Origin: Aeromonas rivipollensis
GTDB lineage: Bacteria > Pseudomonadota > Gammaproteobacteria > Enterobacterales > Aeromonadaceae
Reading direction: 5' to 3'
Assembly: GCF_037811135.1 (NCBI RefSeq)
Contig: NZ_CP149130.1
Location: forward strand, 2,910,501 to 2,974,500
Length of the DNA: 64,000 nt
Below the pieces are notes generated by a model. The model had not been told where the DNA came from. It did no database searches and was given only the letters and a program-made list of their open reading frames with translations. The translations under genes and the position numbers were made by a program. Within the stretch, counting starts at the first letter, position 1, and each line of letters starts with the position of its first letter. Below are positions 1 through 10,240 of this stretch, piece after piece.

Positions 1-2138
1 CGCAGCCGCTGGCCGTTGAGAAACCAGTGCGGCTTGCCCACGCCCCCCAGCACCCTGGGTTGCAAGCGGTAGCGCTGACTGCGGATGAGGTTGCCCTCCC
101 CCAGGGCCAGGATGCGAATGGGAGCCTGCAAGTCGGCGCTTCGCCCCTCCCCCGCACAGTGGCTGGCGAGCAGCGCCTGACGGCGTTCGCCGGGCCCCCG
201 CCAAGGCTCCAGGGAGAGCGGCCAGAGCGCCCGAAGGACGGACTGGGCCGCATCCGGGCAGCGCGCCAGGGTCGGCTTGCCCTCAGAGGTCAATGCCACT
301 TGCCGCAGGGGTGAGGGCCAGTCCATGGGATCAGGCAGGGTCGGCGGATCCCGCTCATCCAGCAGCCAGGCACTCTGGCGCTGCAGACAGGTCTCGGGCA
401 GGGTCGCGCTTGCCTTGCGCCCCAGCGGCCAGCAGATCTCGGCCTCGCTCACCGTGTTGGGTTGCGCCGGCAAGGGGCTGTTGTCCGAGAGCCGCGAGTA
501 GACCGAGAGCAGCAGCGGCACAGCCGCGCTCTGGCCATAAAAGCCCGGCAAGGGGGTACCGTCGGGGCGTCCCAGCCAGACGCCGATGGTCCAGCGGCCG
601 GAGACCCCCATGGCCCAGCTGTCCCGATAGCCGTAGCTGGTGCCGGTCTTCCAGGCGAGCCGGTTGACCCGGCCAGTCGCCTCGCTGGCGAAGGGCTGAT
701 CCGCCCGCCCCTGGGCACTCAATATCTGCCAGATGATCCAGGCGGCCCCCGGGCTCAGCAAGGGGCGGGGCACCGCCTGCTGCCCCGCCAGCCAGACCGG
801 CATCGCCACCTGTCCCTGCCGGGTGAGGGCACTGTAGAGCGCCACCAGCTGCTCGAGCCGAATGCCCGCCGCCCCCAGCGCAATGGCCGGGTTGGGCTTG
901 TCCGAGAGCGCCAGCCGCACCCCGGCGTTGTCGAGGCGGCTGACCAGCTTGTCGGCCCCAAGCGCCTCCAGCACCTGCACCGCCGGCACGTTGAGGGATT
1001 GCTGCAGCGCCTGGGTGAGGGTCACAGGCCCCTGAAAGGCGCCGGTAAAATTGGCGGGTCTATAATCCGAACCCAGTCTTGGGGCATCGGAGAGCAGGGA
1101 GGCCGAGTGCACCAGCCCCTCGTCCAGGGCCAGGCCATAGATGAAAGGCTTGAGGGTGGAGCCGGGGGAGCGGATCGCCTGCACCATGTCGAGGTAGCCG
1201 TGGCGGCGCAAGTTGCCATACTCGGCGCTGCCCACATAGGCGCGCACCGCCATGGTGCTGTTGTCCACCAGGAGCAAGGCGGCTGAGGTCTGCTCGGGGA
1301 AGCGGCGGATATAGCTCGCCACCCGGGCCTCCAGCCAGCGCTGCAGATCCCCGTCTATGGTGGTGTGCACCAGGGCCCCCGGCTGGCTGCCAGCCGCCAG
1401 CCGGGCAAACAGCGGCGCCTCCATCGGCGTGAAGTGACCGCGGGCCAGCACAGGCTCGATACGCCCCTCCTGCCACACCACCTCGGGCCAGACCCCCTGC
1501 GCCACCAGCCGCTGCATCACCTTGTCGCGGGCGGCGCGGGCTCGCTCGGGATGCCTGTCCGGCCGGTAACGGCTGGGGGCCTGGGGCAGCACCGCCAGCA
1601 GCGCCGCCTCGGCGTGGGTCAGCTTGGCCGCGCTCTTGCCCAGATAGGCGAAACTCGCCGCCTGCACCCCCTCCAGATTGCCGCCAAAAGGGGCCCGGTT
1701 GAGGTAGACGGTGAGCAGGGTGCGCTTGTCGTAATGCCACTCCAGTTGCAGCGCCCGCGCCATCTGGCGCAGCTTGCCGGGCACGCTCCTGTGGTAGGGC
1801 TCGATGAGGCGGGCCACCTGCATGGTGAGGGTCGAGCCCCCCGAGACGGCGCGCCCGTAACGCAGCCACTGCCAGACCCCGCGCACCATGGCCACCGGGT
1901 TGACCCCGGGATGGCGCCAGAAATGGCGATCCTCGTAGCCCAGCAGTGCCTCTATATAGCGGGGGGAGACCTGCTCCAGGGTCACGGGGTAGCGCCACAC
2001 GCCGCTGGTATCGGCAAAGGCGCGCAGCGGCCTCCCCTTGATGTCGAGCACTACCCGCGCGTAGGCGGGATCCAGCGGCGGCGGCGGGAAAATGCGATCC
2101 AGCACCAGCAGCAACAGGATAAGGGAGATTGCCCCCAT
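1..2138 (-). CDS. pbpC: Penicillin-binding protein 1C (3'-truncated by window edge)
   Basis: Bifunctional inner-membrane murein synthase (GT51 glycosyltransferase plus transpeptidase). The frame is open from about 2250 to base 1. Visible in order: one N-terminal membrane segment (ISLILLLLVL), GT51 motifs EDRHFWRHPGVNP and GGSTLTMQVARLIEP, the transpeptidase nucleophile box SPGSTLKPF, the KTGTSYGYRDSWAMGV box, and a PBP1C-type C-terminal domain. Compared with E. coli PbpC as I recall it, only about 30-36 residues are cut off at the left edge. The start is uncertain: ATG at 2138 gives a short cytoplasmic tail but has a poor Shine-Dalgarno (SD) sequence, and the frame stays open upstream with a TTG at 2216. 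It lies directly downstream of the alpha-2-macroglobulin gene, the conserved yfhM-pbpC order. Confidence 0.93.
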   Translation of the reverse strand, partial: MGAISLILLLLVLDRIFPPPPLDPAYARVVLDIKGRPLRAFADTSGVWRYPVTLEQVSPRYIEALLGYEDRHFWRHPGVNPVAMVRGVWQWLRYGRAVSGGSTLTMQVARLIEPYHRSVPGKLRQMARALQLEWHYDKRTLLTVYLNRAPFGGNLEGVQAASFAYLGKSAAKLTHAEAALLAVLPQAPSRYRPDRHPERARAARDKVMQRLVAQGVWPEVVWQEGRIEPVLARGHFTPMEAPLFARLAAGSQPGALVHTTIDGDLQRWLEARVASYIRRFPEQTSAALLLVDNSTMAVRAYVGSAEYGNLRRHGYLDMVQAIRSPGSTLKPFIYGLALDEGLVHSASLLSDAPRLGSDYRPANFTGAFQGPVTLTQALQQSLNVPAVQVLEALGADKLVSRLDNAGVRLALSDKPNPAIALGAAGIRLEQLVALYSALTRQGQVAMPVWLAGQQAVPRPLLSPGAAWIIWQILSAQGRADQPFASEATGRVNRLAWKTGTSYGYRDSWAMGVSGRWTIGVWLGRPDGTPLPGFYGQSAAVPLLLSVYSRLSDNSPLPAQPNTVSEAEICWPLGRKASATLPETCLQRQSAWLLDERDPPTLPDPMDWPSPLRQVALTSEGKPTLARCPDAAQSVLRALWPLSLEPWRGPGERRQALLASHCAGEGRSADLQAPIRILALGEGNLIRSQRYRLQPRVLGGVGKPHWFLNGQRL

Positions 2139-2265
2139 CCCCGAGCAGCGCAGCCAGGGTGGCAAACGGCCAAGCCAGGCACGGCAAACGCGGCCACTGC
2201 GGCAAAGCCTCAGCAAACCGCGCTGCCAGAAGGTGAGCGGGCGAAGCCGCTCGAGGGAGAAAAGA

Positions 2266-5200
2266 TTACTCAGAGATGCTCACCTCGTGAATATCCTCCC
2301 CCAGGGCACGCAGTTCAGGCCGATACATATCCTCCACCTGGGTCGGCGGCACCTGATAACGGCCCGGCGTCACCGCTCGCATCAGATAGACCAGCTGCTG
2401 ATTGCCCCCCGCACTCAGATCCAGTGCCGCCGTGTAGCGATCGTCACGAAACTCCTGATGCTTGAGGTAGTCGTTCCACTCGCTTTGCCACGCCGGTTTC
2501 CCCTCAATCGAAAGCTCTTCCAGCTTGATGCTGTTGCCAAGGGCCGGATTCTCCAGCTCGAAACCGGCCGGCACCATCTCCACCAGCAGGGCATCGGGCA
2601 CCGCCTGCTCGCTGCTCACATTGAGCCGCACCACCACCAGATCGCCGACCCGTACCTTGGCAGGATCAAGCTGCTTACCGTCGCCGTTGAACCAGCTGCG
2701 GGTAACACTCATCCCCTGGCTGACGCGCACGGGCGCCTGCTCGGGGTAGCCGATCAGTGTTCGCTGCACATAGAGCGAGCCCTTGCCCTCATTGGTAACG
2801 GCGCTGGCTGTCAACGCCTCCGGGGCGCCGAGCTGCACGCTGGCCTCGCCGGCAAAGGGGCGCTCGCCATCGGCCGATAGCAACCTGGCCTGCCAGTCGG
2901 CGGCGGGGTCAAAGCGGGCGAGTCGCAGCAGGGCGAGGCGCTCCTGGGTGCTGAGCCACTGACGGTGAGCCAGGGTATCGGCCACCTTGGCGCTCAGCGC
3001 TGACCAGCGCTCCTCGGCCAGCTTGTGCTGACGAAGCAGGGATAGCTCGAGGGCCTGGTCGCGCAGGGGAGAGCCGTAATCCCCCAGATAGTCCTCACCG
3101 CGCTCGGTCGCTAGCGCCCGGACAAGGGCCTTGGCGGCGTTCTGCTCATCCCCCATGGCCGAGAGCGCCAGCGAGAGGTGGAGCAGCGGCAAACCGGAGC
3201 GGGCGTGATCCGCCTGTTGCTCCCAGATGAGGCGCAAGGTGGCGAGCGGCGCCTTGCCCACCCGCGCCAGCACATAGGCACTGTAGGCCTGATAGGCCAG
3301 GCGGCTGTGTTCGGGGGAACTGCTCCAGCGCTCCCCGTACTGGCTGTCGGTGAGATAGCTTTGCAGCCGGTTGATGGCCTGATTGAGCATGGCCTCCGGC
3401 ACGGCATCACCCGCCTCCTTGCGGGCCAGCAGGTAGTCGGCTGCATAGGCGGTGAGCCACTGCTCCTCGTCGGAGCGCCCATCCCAGAGGCCGAAACCGC
3501 CGCTCGGCAGTTGCAACCGCTGCAAGCGTTGCAGCAGGGCGCGCTGCAGATCCGCCTCGCTCACCGGTTTGCTCCCCTCTGCAGGTTTGGCCCAGGCGGC
3601 ACGCTCATCCGCCGTGGTCAGCAGGTAGGGCCAGGCGCGGGAGAGGGTCTGCTCCAAGCAGGCATAGGGGTAGTCGGCCAGCGCCTGCCACTGGGCGGCA
3701 GGATCCCAGGGGGGCGTACCTGAGAGGCTGAGCAGCCCCTGCAGGTTGGTGCTATCCAGTCCCGCCAGCTCGCCCGGCGCAAAGCTCATCTGCTGGCCGG
3801 GGGCCAGCATCTGGTAGCGCTGGCGAGTCTCGGCAGGCCAGGGGGAGCGCAGCGGCAGCGACCAGTCGCGGCTTACCGCAAAGCCCTTGCCGCTGGCCGC
3901 CAGTTGCAGGCGGGCCACCCCACTCGCTCCGCTGACGGTGAGCGGCAGGGTCAGCCACTGCTCCTCGCCGTTTTTGAGGGAAAGCGTCTCGGGCAGCTCG
4001 CCCCCCGCCTGCAAGCCGCCGCTCAGGGTCCATTCAAGCGAAAGATTCTGATCCTCGCCGCTCATGTTGCGCAGCTGCACCAGGGCACGGGTCTGATCCC
4101 CGCGAGCGCCAAAACGCGGCCAGCCTATCTCGGCCACCAGGGGCGCCACTACCTTGACGGCGCGCTCGGCCTGGCCCACCTGCTGCTCGTTCCAGGCCAG
4201 CGCCATCAGCGCCAGCTCGCCGTTGAAGTTGGGCAGATCCAGCGGGATCAGCACCTTGCCCTGCTCATCGAAACTCACCTCGCCACTCCAGAGCGCAGCG
4301 ACCTCGACCCGGCTCTCCAGTGCGCCCCCCTTCTTCAGGGCCGGGGCATCGCCGCCGTAGTTGAGGCGAGCCAGCTTGCCGTCCTGGGGCGGGATCACCT
4401 GACCGTAGTTGTCGAACAAGTCTTGTGCGAAGCGCTTGCGACCGAAAAAGATTTCGAAGGGGTCGAGGGGCTTGTAGTCGCTGATATTGAGCACGCCCCT
4501 GTCCACCGCCGCCAGCACCACCCGCCCCTGACTGTTGGGGGTGGAGATGGCGGTCACTTCGAGCCGGGTGAGCGGCACGGCCTTATCCGGTGCGCTCAGG
4601 GTGAGCGGCAGGCGGCGAGCCTCTCTGTCCAGCGTCAGCGGCACCAGGCCGACCGAGCGCAGGCTTTGAATGCCCTTGCTGCTCGCCGGTCTCGACTCGC
4701 TGTCAGGGACGGCGATCTGGGCCGAGATATGGAGATCATGACGTTGCCACTCGGGGCTGATGGGGATCTCGAACTCGCCACGCCCTTCCCCTTGCCCGGC
4801 ACCTTCGGCGTTCAGTTCGATGCGCTGCCACCAGCGCAGGCCGTCGCCATCTTCCACCAGCAGCAACCCCTTGCCCGGACGCGGCGCCACCAGGGTCACC
4901 TTGGCCTTGTCGCCAGCCTGATAGGCGCGCTTGTCGAGGGTGATGGCAATCTTGTCGGGCCGCGCCTGCTCGCCACCGCCGCCCCAGGCGTAGCTGCCGA
5001 TCTCCAGCCGCAGACTGGATTGATGGCCCTGGCTGTTCTCCACCTCGAGGCGATACCAGCCGGCCGCAAGGGGCAGGCTGAGGGCAGTCGGCCCCTTGCC
5101 GTCCAGTTGCAGGGTCTGCTCCTGCTCCAGATAGGGCTGACTGTTGAACTCGTACTTCCACCCCTCGCCGTCGGCGTAGTGCCAGTAGTAGTCGCGGTAC

Positions 5201-7119
5201 TCGTTGACCAGGCGCACCTTGACCTCGCCCGCCACCGGCTGGCCCTTGTCGTCGAGGTTGAGGATCTGGAAGGGCAGCGGTTTGCCCCCCTCTGCCCGCT
5301 CCGCCATGAAATCGGCCCTGAGGGCGGGCCACTGGCTGCCGGCGGGCCAGCCGTACTGGGTGCGGCTGCGATTGACGGCGCGGCCACCGGGCTCGGAGAG
5401 AGAGACACGGTAGGCCACCTCCAGCGGCCCGAGGGCACGCACGCCATCCAGCTCATCCACCAGGGAGAAGCTCCCCTGCCCCTGCTCATTGAGAGTGAGA
5501 CTACGGGGCTCGAGATCCTTGGCCTGCTCGGCGAGCAGCACGTCCCCTAAGGTAAACTCCTGCCACTGGGTGAAGGGCATGGTGGCGCGACTTATCTTCA
5601 CCTCCGCCTTCGCCTTGGTACTGCTCGCCGGGGCACCATAGAGGTAGTCCCCCTGCAGCGGCAGGGTGAGGGCCGCTTCAGGGCTCTGCAATTCCCCATC
5701 CGGCCCCTTGCCGAGCTGCAGTTTCAGCCGCTCGGGCAGGAACTCCTCCACCAGGAAGGGCCACTCGAAGCGGCTGCCTGCCGATGTCTTGAGGGTGATG
5801 GTCCAGCGTCCCAGGGGCGCATCCTGCGGCAGGCGCAGGCCGTAGTGGGCGGCGCCCAGAGGGTCAGGCAGCAGCCGTTTCTGCTCCAGCAACTGACCGT
5901 CCGGCTGTTTCACCTCCAGCTCCACCGCCATGCCGGGCAACAGTTGGCCATCCTGCCCCTTGAGCAGGATCTCGCTGTCGAGGCGCTCGCCGGGGCGGTA
6001 GAGATCCCGCCCACTGAACAGATAAAGCTGCTGTGCCTGCCAGGGCTGGGTGCCCAGATCGAAGGTGGAGAGATCAAGCGCCGCGCCATCGAGGCGCAGC
6101 ACCGCCAGGTGCTTGCCCTGCTCGGCCAGCAGCAGCCGGGCCCCCTGCACCTGCTCGAAACGCCGGTGACCGCGCGGATCTGTCTGCTGCACCTGCAGCC
6201 GGTTGCCCTTCTCGTCGAGCAGGGAGAGTTGCACCTCCTTGAGGGGGTCGGCGGTTGCCAGGGAACTGACAAACACCTCCAGTCGATCCCGGTAGCGGCG
6301 GGCACTGAGCCCCATGTCGCTCACCGCGAAATAGGTGGTCTCCTTGCGCCAGTCGTAGTTGCCAAGCGGGGACATCACCGCGAAATAGACCCCGGCCTCG
6401 GCCAGTTGCGGCTCCTTCACATTGATGAGGCGGGTCTCGCGCCGGTTGGCATCGAGCGCCAGGGCATAACGACCGCTGAACACCCGCTTGGCACGCTGGG
6501 TGACCTGTTCCAGATCCCAGTTGCCCATGCCGGCGCCGGGGCGATACTCGGCCAGGAAGCGCGGCAGATAGTCGGCATCGATCCGGAAGAAATCGATGTT
6601 GACCTCGTCCACGTTGACCGCGCTGATGGGCAGGCGCAGCTCCTCGCGCAGGGGCAATACCATGCCGCTGGCGGTAAAGGAGGCCCCCGCCTCAAGCGGC
6701 CGGGTCTGGAGGGTCCAGTCCTGGGGGGCTGGACCCAGGCCAGCTGTGAGGGTCACCTCATAACGCTTGTTGGGCTGAACGTTCGGGAAATAGAGGGTGC
6801 GGCCATCTTCGGCGAGGATCCACTCCCCCTGCACCTGCTTGCTCCCTTCACTGACCGTCAGCCAACTCTGCCAGTTCGCCTTGGGCACCAGGGGGCCGGA
6901 GAAGACCAGTACCAGCGCCGGGGCATCCCGATATTGGCGGGCATTGGCCTGCACCACTGAGGTCGGAGCCCCGGCCTCCTGCTGCGCCTCGGTTGGAGAG
7001 GATGAGGGCGCCGGGGTGTCCGGGCCGCAGCCTTCCAGCAGCAGAGCCCCCAAGCCCGCCAATAACGAGGCCAATAAGCAAGGGACGCGAGACACAGGAG
7101 AGGGCTTGAGGAGACGCAT
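2266..7119 (-). CDS. yfhM: Bacterial alpha-2-macroglobulin lipoprotein
   Basis: Large periplasmic protease-trap lipoprotein of about 1617 residues (E. coli YfhM is about 1650). It has a signal peptide with a lipobox-like end (LLLEGC), the MG-domain body, and the thioester motif CLEQ with Cys near residue 1154 (complement of 3649-3660), followed by the alpha-helical thioester domain and a C-terminal receptor-like domain. The thioester subclass is thought to trap attacking host or competitor proteases and to work with PBP1C in envelope repair; the downstream pbpC supports this. The frame extends to 7257, but I chose ATG 7119 because it places the signal peptide and lipid Cys at the N-terminus. 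Confidence 0.95.
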   Translation of the reverse strand: MRLLKPSPVSRVPCLLASLLAGLGALLLEGCGPDTPAPSSSPTEAQQEAGAPTSVVQANARQYRDAPALVLVFSGPLVPKANWQSWLTVSEGSKQVQGEWILAEDGRTLYFPNVQPNKRYEVTLTAGLGPAPQDWTLQTRPLEAGASFTASGMVLPLREELRLPISAVNVDEVNIDFFRIDADYLPRFLAEYRPGAGMGNWDLEQVTQRAKRVFSGRYALALDANRRETRLINVKEPQLAEAGVYFAVMSPLGNYDWRKETTYFAVSDMGLSARRYRDRLEVFVSSLATADPLKEVQLSLLDEKGNRLQVQQTDPRGHRRFEQVQGARLLLAEQGKHLAVLRLDGAALDLSTFDLGTQPWQAQQLYLFSGRDLYRPGERLDSEILLKGQDGQLLPGMAVELEVKQPDGQLLEQKRLLPDPLGAAHYGLRLPQDAPLGRWTITLKTSAGSRFEWPFLVEEFLPERLKLQLGKGPDGELQSPEAALTLPLQGDYLYGAPASSTKAKAEVKISRATMPFTQWQEFTLGDVLLAEQAKDLEPRSLTLNEQGQGSFSLVDELDGVRALGPLEVAYRVSLSEPGGRAVNRSRTQYGWPAGSQWPALRADFMAERAEGGKPLPFQILNLDDKGQPVAGEVKVRLVNEYRDYYWHYADGEGWKYEFNSQPYLEQEQTLQLDGKGPTALSLPLAAGWYRLEVENSQGHQSSLRLEIGSYAWGGGGEQARPDKIAITLDKRAYQAGDKAKVTLVAPRPGKGLLLVEDGDGLRWWQRIELNAEGAGQGEGRGEFEIPISPEWQRHDLHISAQIAVPDSESRPASSKGIQSLRSVGLVPLTLDREARRLPLTLSAPDKAVPLTRLEVTAISTPNSQGRVVLAAVDRGVLNISDYKPLDPFEIFFGRKRFAQDLFDNYGQVIPPQDGKLARLNYGGDAPALKKGGALESRVEVAALWSGEVSFDEQGKVLIPLDLPNFNGELALMALAWNEQQVGQAERAVKVVAPLVAEIGWPRFGARGDQTRALVQLRNMSGEDQNLSLEWTLSGGLQAGGELPETLSLKNGEEQWLTLPLTVSGASGVARLQLAASGKGFAVSRDWSLPLRSPWPAETRQRYQMLAPGQQMSFAPGELAGLDSTNLQGLLSLSGTPPWDPAAQWQALADYPYACLEQTLSRAWPYLLTTADERAAWAKPAEGSKPVSEADLQRALLQRLQRLQLPSGGFGLWDGRSDEEQWLTAYAADYLLARKEAGDAVPEAMLNQAINRLQSYLTDSQYGERWSSSPEHSRLAYQAYSAYVLARVGKAPLATLRLIWEQQADHARSGLPLLHLSLALSAMGDEQNAAKALVRALATERGEDYLGDYGSPLRDQALELSLLRQHKLAEERWSALSAKVADTLAHRQWLSTQERLALLRLARFDPAADWQARLLSADGERPFAGEASVQLGAPEALTASAVTNEGKGSLYVQRTLIGYPEQAPVRVSQGMSVTRSWFNGDGKQLDPAKVRVGDLVVVRLNVSSEQAVPDALLVEMVPAGFELENPALGNSIKLEELSIEGKPAWQSEWNDYLKHQEFRDDRYTAALDLSAGGNQQLVYLMRAVTPGRYQVPPTQVEDMYRPELRALGEDIHEVSISE

Positions 7120-7623
7120 AGGTTTGATCCCGGGTTGAGTCGCCGCCAGCGCAGCGCAGGAGCCAACAGGATAAAACGTCGCCCCCATTAACACAAAGCT
7201 CAGTGCTCTCCATTGCTCATTCACCGTGTACCGATATTGGTCGCGAAAAATAGCCATTCATAGGTAGAAAATAATATTTCTCATTCGAAACTCTTTTTTA
7301 GACGGCTATTTTTTATAGGCAAACTTTCCCCGTTTTCTGAACCCAAGCCAAACTGGGAACAACTGTTCGCTTGTGCGGCAGGTGGGGACTCTTTATTCTC
7401 TAGCCCCTCTGAAGAGGTTGCATCAATCAACCTAATATCAACCAGTTAAAAACTTTTTAAACATTGAATTCCTGTGCCATAAATTAAATGCAGGCAAGGT
7501 CAGAGTGACCCCCACACGCTGAACTCAGTGTTATTTATTACTGCACAACCCCTGCTTGCTGGCCCGACACCTGTGTTGGGCCAGCATGGTTGTGTGCTCA
7601 TCCCCCGTCGGAGTCATACCAGA
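7120..7623. promoter_or_regulatory. Divergent intergenic region between yfhM and the export operon
   Basis: About 500 bp separating two divergent transcription units. The central part (7258-7500) is markedly AT-richer than its surroundings and should hold both promoters, but I cannot assign -35/-10 boxes with confidence. The right part carries the hairpin listed at 7558-7585. No convincing gene is visible. Confidence 0.5.
7558..7585 (+). other. Strong hairpin in 5' leader of export operon
   Basis: GCTGGCCC (7558-7565) pairs with GGGCCAGC (7578-7585), and inside it ACAC pairs with GTGT. The stem ends 38 nt before the start codon at 7624. No U-tract follows, so it is not a classic terminator. 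It could stabilise the mRNA, be a protein-binding element or be part of an attenuator. The structure is read directly; the function is unknown. Confidence 0.5.
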
Positions 7624-8718
7624 ATGGAAAATAATGATCTGTCCATAGTCGAAAAAAGGTTGGTTGCCAGATTCCTGGATATGTTCATCAAGTTTGGCCT
7701 TATCCTGGCACTGGGCTCTTTCTGCTTCACCGTGTTCTCCCCCTTCATGAACATGATGTTGTGGGCCCTGATCCTGGCCGTCACCCTCTATCCCCTCCAC
7801 CAGCGCTTTGCCGCGCGCCTGGGCGGGAAACAGGGCAAGGCCTCTACCCTGCTGGTCTTGCTGGGGGTGCTGCTCATCGTGGCCCCTACCGTCGTCATGG
7901 TCAGCTCCCTGGGTGACAGCGTCAGCTCCCTGGTCGACAAGGTGAACAACAACACCCTGGTGATCCCGGCGCCCTCCGCCGACATCGCCGAGATCCCGCT
8001 GGTGGGCGCCAAGCTCCATGCCGTCTGGCTGAAGGCCTCGGCGGATCTGCCCAGCCTCATCGTCAGCTACAAACCACAGCTCGGGGATCTGGCCAAGAAG
8101 GTCGTCGGCATCCTGGCCAGCATGGGGGGTGGCTTGCTCGGTTTCGTCCTCTCCTTCATCGTGGCCGGCATCATGATGGCCTGGGGCGCACCGGGTGCTG
8201 CGAGCGCCGATCGCATCGCCATGCGCATCACCGATGAACGCAAGGGGCTGGCGCTGACCAAACTGTGCACCAGCACCATACGTGCCGTCGCTCAAGGGGT
8301 CATCGGGGTCGCCTTCATCCAGGCGCTGCTGGCAGGCATCGTCATGATGCTGGCGGGGATCCCGGCCGTCGGCATCTTCTTCGTCCTGGCGCTGATCCTC
8401 GGCATCGCCCAGGTACCCGTGATCCTGGTGACGGCTCCCGCCATCGCCTACATGTGGAGCACGGGTGATCACGGCACTGCGGTGAACATCATCTACAGCG
8501 TCCTGCTGATCGTCGCAGGCATGGCCGACAACGTCCTCAAACCGCTGCTGCTGGGTCGCGGTGTCGATGCCCCCATGCCGGTGGTGCTGCTGGGCGCCCT
8601 TGGCGGCATGGCGGCCAGTGGCATCCTCGGCATGTTCATCGGCGCCACCCTGCTCTCCATCGGCTATCGCATCTTCATGGCCTGGGTCAACGAAGGTCTG
8701 GCTTCTGCGGATAAATAA
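7624..8718 (+). CDS. AI-2E family transporter (PerM-like permease)
   Basis: 364-residue polytopic inner-membrane protein of the AI-2E/PerM family. Hydrophobic helices occupy about residues 25-65 and 80-100, then a periplasmic stretch, then five or more C-terminal helices including the family-typical LGIAQVPVILV and DNVLKPLLLGRG segments. The start is ATG 7624, with GGAG 10 nt upstream; the longer frame from 7528 would cross the leader hairpin. It is first in a tightly packed operon with an outer-membrane factor, adaptor, DUF2955 protein and channel-like protein. The substrate is not readable from sequence; the partners suggest export of an aromatic or hydrophobic compound. A paralogue (perM) lies at 31954-33024. 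Confidence 0.9.
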   Translation: MENNDLSIVEKRLVARFLDMFIKFGLILALGSFCFTVFSPFMNMMLWALILAVTLYPLHQRFAARLGGKQGKASTLLVLLGVLLIVAPTVVMVSSLGDSVSSLVDKVNNNTLVIPAPSADIAEIPLVGAKLHAVWLKASADLPSLIVSYKPQLGDLAKKVVGILASMGGGLLGFVLSFIVAGIMMAWGAPGAASADRIAMRITDERKGLALTKLCTSTIRAVAQGVIGVAFIQALLAGIVMMLAGIPAVGIFFVLALILGIAQVPVILVTAPAIAYMWSTGDHGTAVNIIYSVLLIVAGMADNVLKPLLLGRGVDAPMPVVLLGALGGMAASGILGMFIGATLLSIGYRIFMAWVNEGLASADK

Positions 8719-8722
8719 CCCC

Positions 8723-10240
8723 ATGGCCGTCCAACGTCACACCATGCGCCCCCTGTTCACGGGGGGCGCATGCCTGTTATTGAGTGCCTGCACAGTGCTG
8801 GGCCCCGACTACCAGTCCCCCAGAGTCGAGGAGATGGCCGGCTGGCACAGCGCCAGCGAGGGTCAGCAGGCGAGCGCAACCGCTGACTATCGCCAATGGT
8901 GGAACCGGCTCAACGATCCCGTGCTGAGTGCCCTGGTCGAGGAAGCGCTGCGAAAGAATCCGGACGTGCGGATCGCCGGCTTGCGGATCCTCGAGGCCCA
9001 GGCCCAGCTCGGCATCGCCGAGAGCCTGCTCGGCCCCCAGGCCACCGTGGGCACGGGCGAGTTCCTGCAAGCCGGGCAGACCCGGGGGGGCCACAGCAGC
9101 GCCGGCAGCAGCTATGGCGCCGGGTTCAACCTAGGCTGGGAGCTCGACTTCTGGGGCAAGTTCGAACGCGGCATCGAAGCGGCGGATGCCAGCTACTTCG
9201 CCACCCTGGCCCAGTATGATGACATCCAGGTGCTGATGGCCGCCCAGGTGGCCCAGCTCTATGTGAGCATCCGCACCCTGGAGGCTCGCCTCTACATAGC
9301 CCGGGAGAATGCCCGCCTCCAGCAGCGCAGCCTGGAGATCACCGAACGGCTGTTCAAGAGCGGCAACAGCGCCGAGCTGGACGTGCAGCAGGCCAAGACC
9401 CAGTACCTCGGCACCCTGTCCGGCATTCCGCAACTCGAGACCAGCCTGCGCCAGAGCCAGAATGCCCTCTCAACCCTGATTGCCAGGCCCCCGGGCCCCC
9501 TGCCCGAGATGGCCACCAACACCGGCAAGATCCCCCAGGGCGAGCTGGCCCTGGTCACCGAGATGCCGGCCGATCTGCTGCGCCGACGTCCCGACGTGCG
9601 GGTCGCGGAGCGGCAACTGGCCGCCCAGTCGGCCCTGATAGGGGTGGCCGAGAGCGAGCTATACCCCTCCATCACCCTGCTTGGCACCCTGGGCGTCAAC
9701 GCCACCAATGGGGAGAGCGGCACCTTCTCCTGGGCCCTCGGCCCCTCGCTCAGCTGGAACCTGCTCGATCAGGGACGGCTCGGCAACCAGATCCTGGTGC
9801 AGGACGCCCGCTTCCAGCAGCTGCACGAGCGCTATCGTGACAGCGTGTTCAAGGCGGCCCGCGAGGTGGATGACGCGGCCGTGGCCTACGCCAACGGCCA
9901 GGACGAGATCGCCCTGCTGACCCAGACCGGCGAGGCCGCCCGTCGCTCCCTAGAGATAGCCAACACCCAGTATCGCGAGGGGATGGCGGACTTCCAGCGG
10001 GTGCTCGACTCCCAGCGTGCCCTGTTCAACCAGCAGGAGCGCCTGGTCAACAGCCGTGGCGCCCGGATGCGCGATCTCATCACGCTCTACAAGGCACTGG
10101 GTGGCGGTTGGGAACAGGGGCGTGAACGCCCCCTGGTAACCCCGGAGGTGGAGGCCCAGCTGCGCACGCGCGCCGACTGGGCTCCCCTGCTCGACGCAAC
10201 CCACTCCCCCCTGACACAGAAGGCAAGCTCCCATGACTGA
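8723..10240 (+). CDS. Outer-membrane efflux lipoprotein (NodT/OprM family)
   Basis: About 505 residues. The N-terminal signal ends in LLLSACTVLGPDY, a lipobox with acylated Cys followed by the typical GPDY. Two TolC-like repeats follow, with the family motif EMPADLLRRRPDVRVAERQL near the centre. It should form the trimeric outer-membrane channel of a tripartite exporter with the HlyD adaptor downstream. The start at 8723 is 4 nt after the previous stop; a second in-frame ATG at 8744 is also possible. It overlaps the adaptor gene by 8 bp, implying translational coupling. Confidence 0.92.
   Translation: MAVQRHTMRPLFTGGACLLLSACTVLGPDYQSPRVEEMAGWHSASEGQQASATADYRQWWNRLNDPVLSALVEEALRKNPDVRIAGLRILEAQAQLGIAESLLGPQATVGTGEFLQAGQTRGGHSSAGSSYGAGFNLGWELDFWGKFERGIEAADASYFATLAQYDDIQVLMAAQVAQLYVSIRTLEARLYIARENARLQQRSLEITERLFKSGNSAELDVQQAKTQYLGTLSGIPQLETSLRQSQNALSTLIARPPGPLPEMATNTGKIPQGELALVTEMPADLLRRRPDVRVAERQLAAQSALIGVAESELYPSITLLGTLGVNATNGESGTFSWALGPSLSWNLLDQGRLGNQILVQDARFQQLHERYRDSVFKAAREVDDAAVAYANGQDEIALLTQTGEAARRSLEIANTQYREGMADFQRVLDSQRALFNQQERLVNSRGARMRDLITLYKALGGGWEQGRERPLVTPEVEAQLRTRADWAPLLDATHSPLTQKASSHD

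Noticed and set aside
1060..2205. 381-codon minus-strand frame overlapping pbpC
   Set aside because: It is in a different frame from the PBP1C motifs (GT51 and SxxK boxes), which are all in the open frame running off the window; this one is an Arg/Gly/Ala-rich shadow.
3904..5550. 548-codon plus-strand frame opposite yfhM
   Set aside because: Antisense shadow of the alpha-2-macroglobulin gene with no recognisable motifs or RBS.
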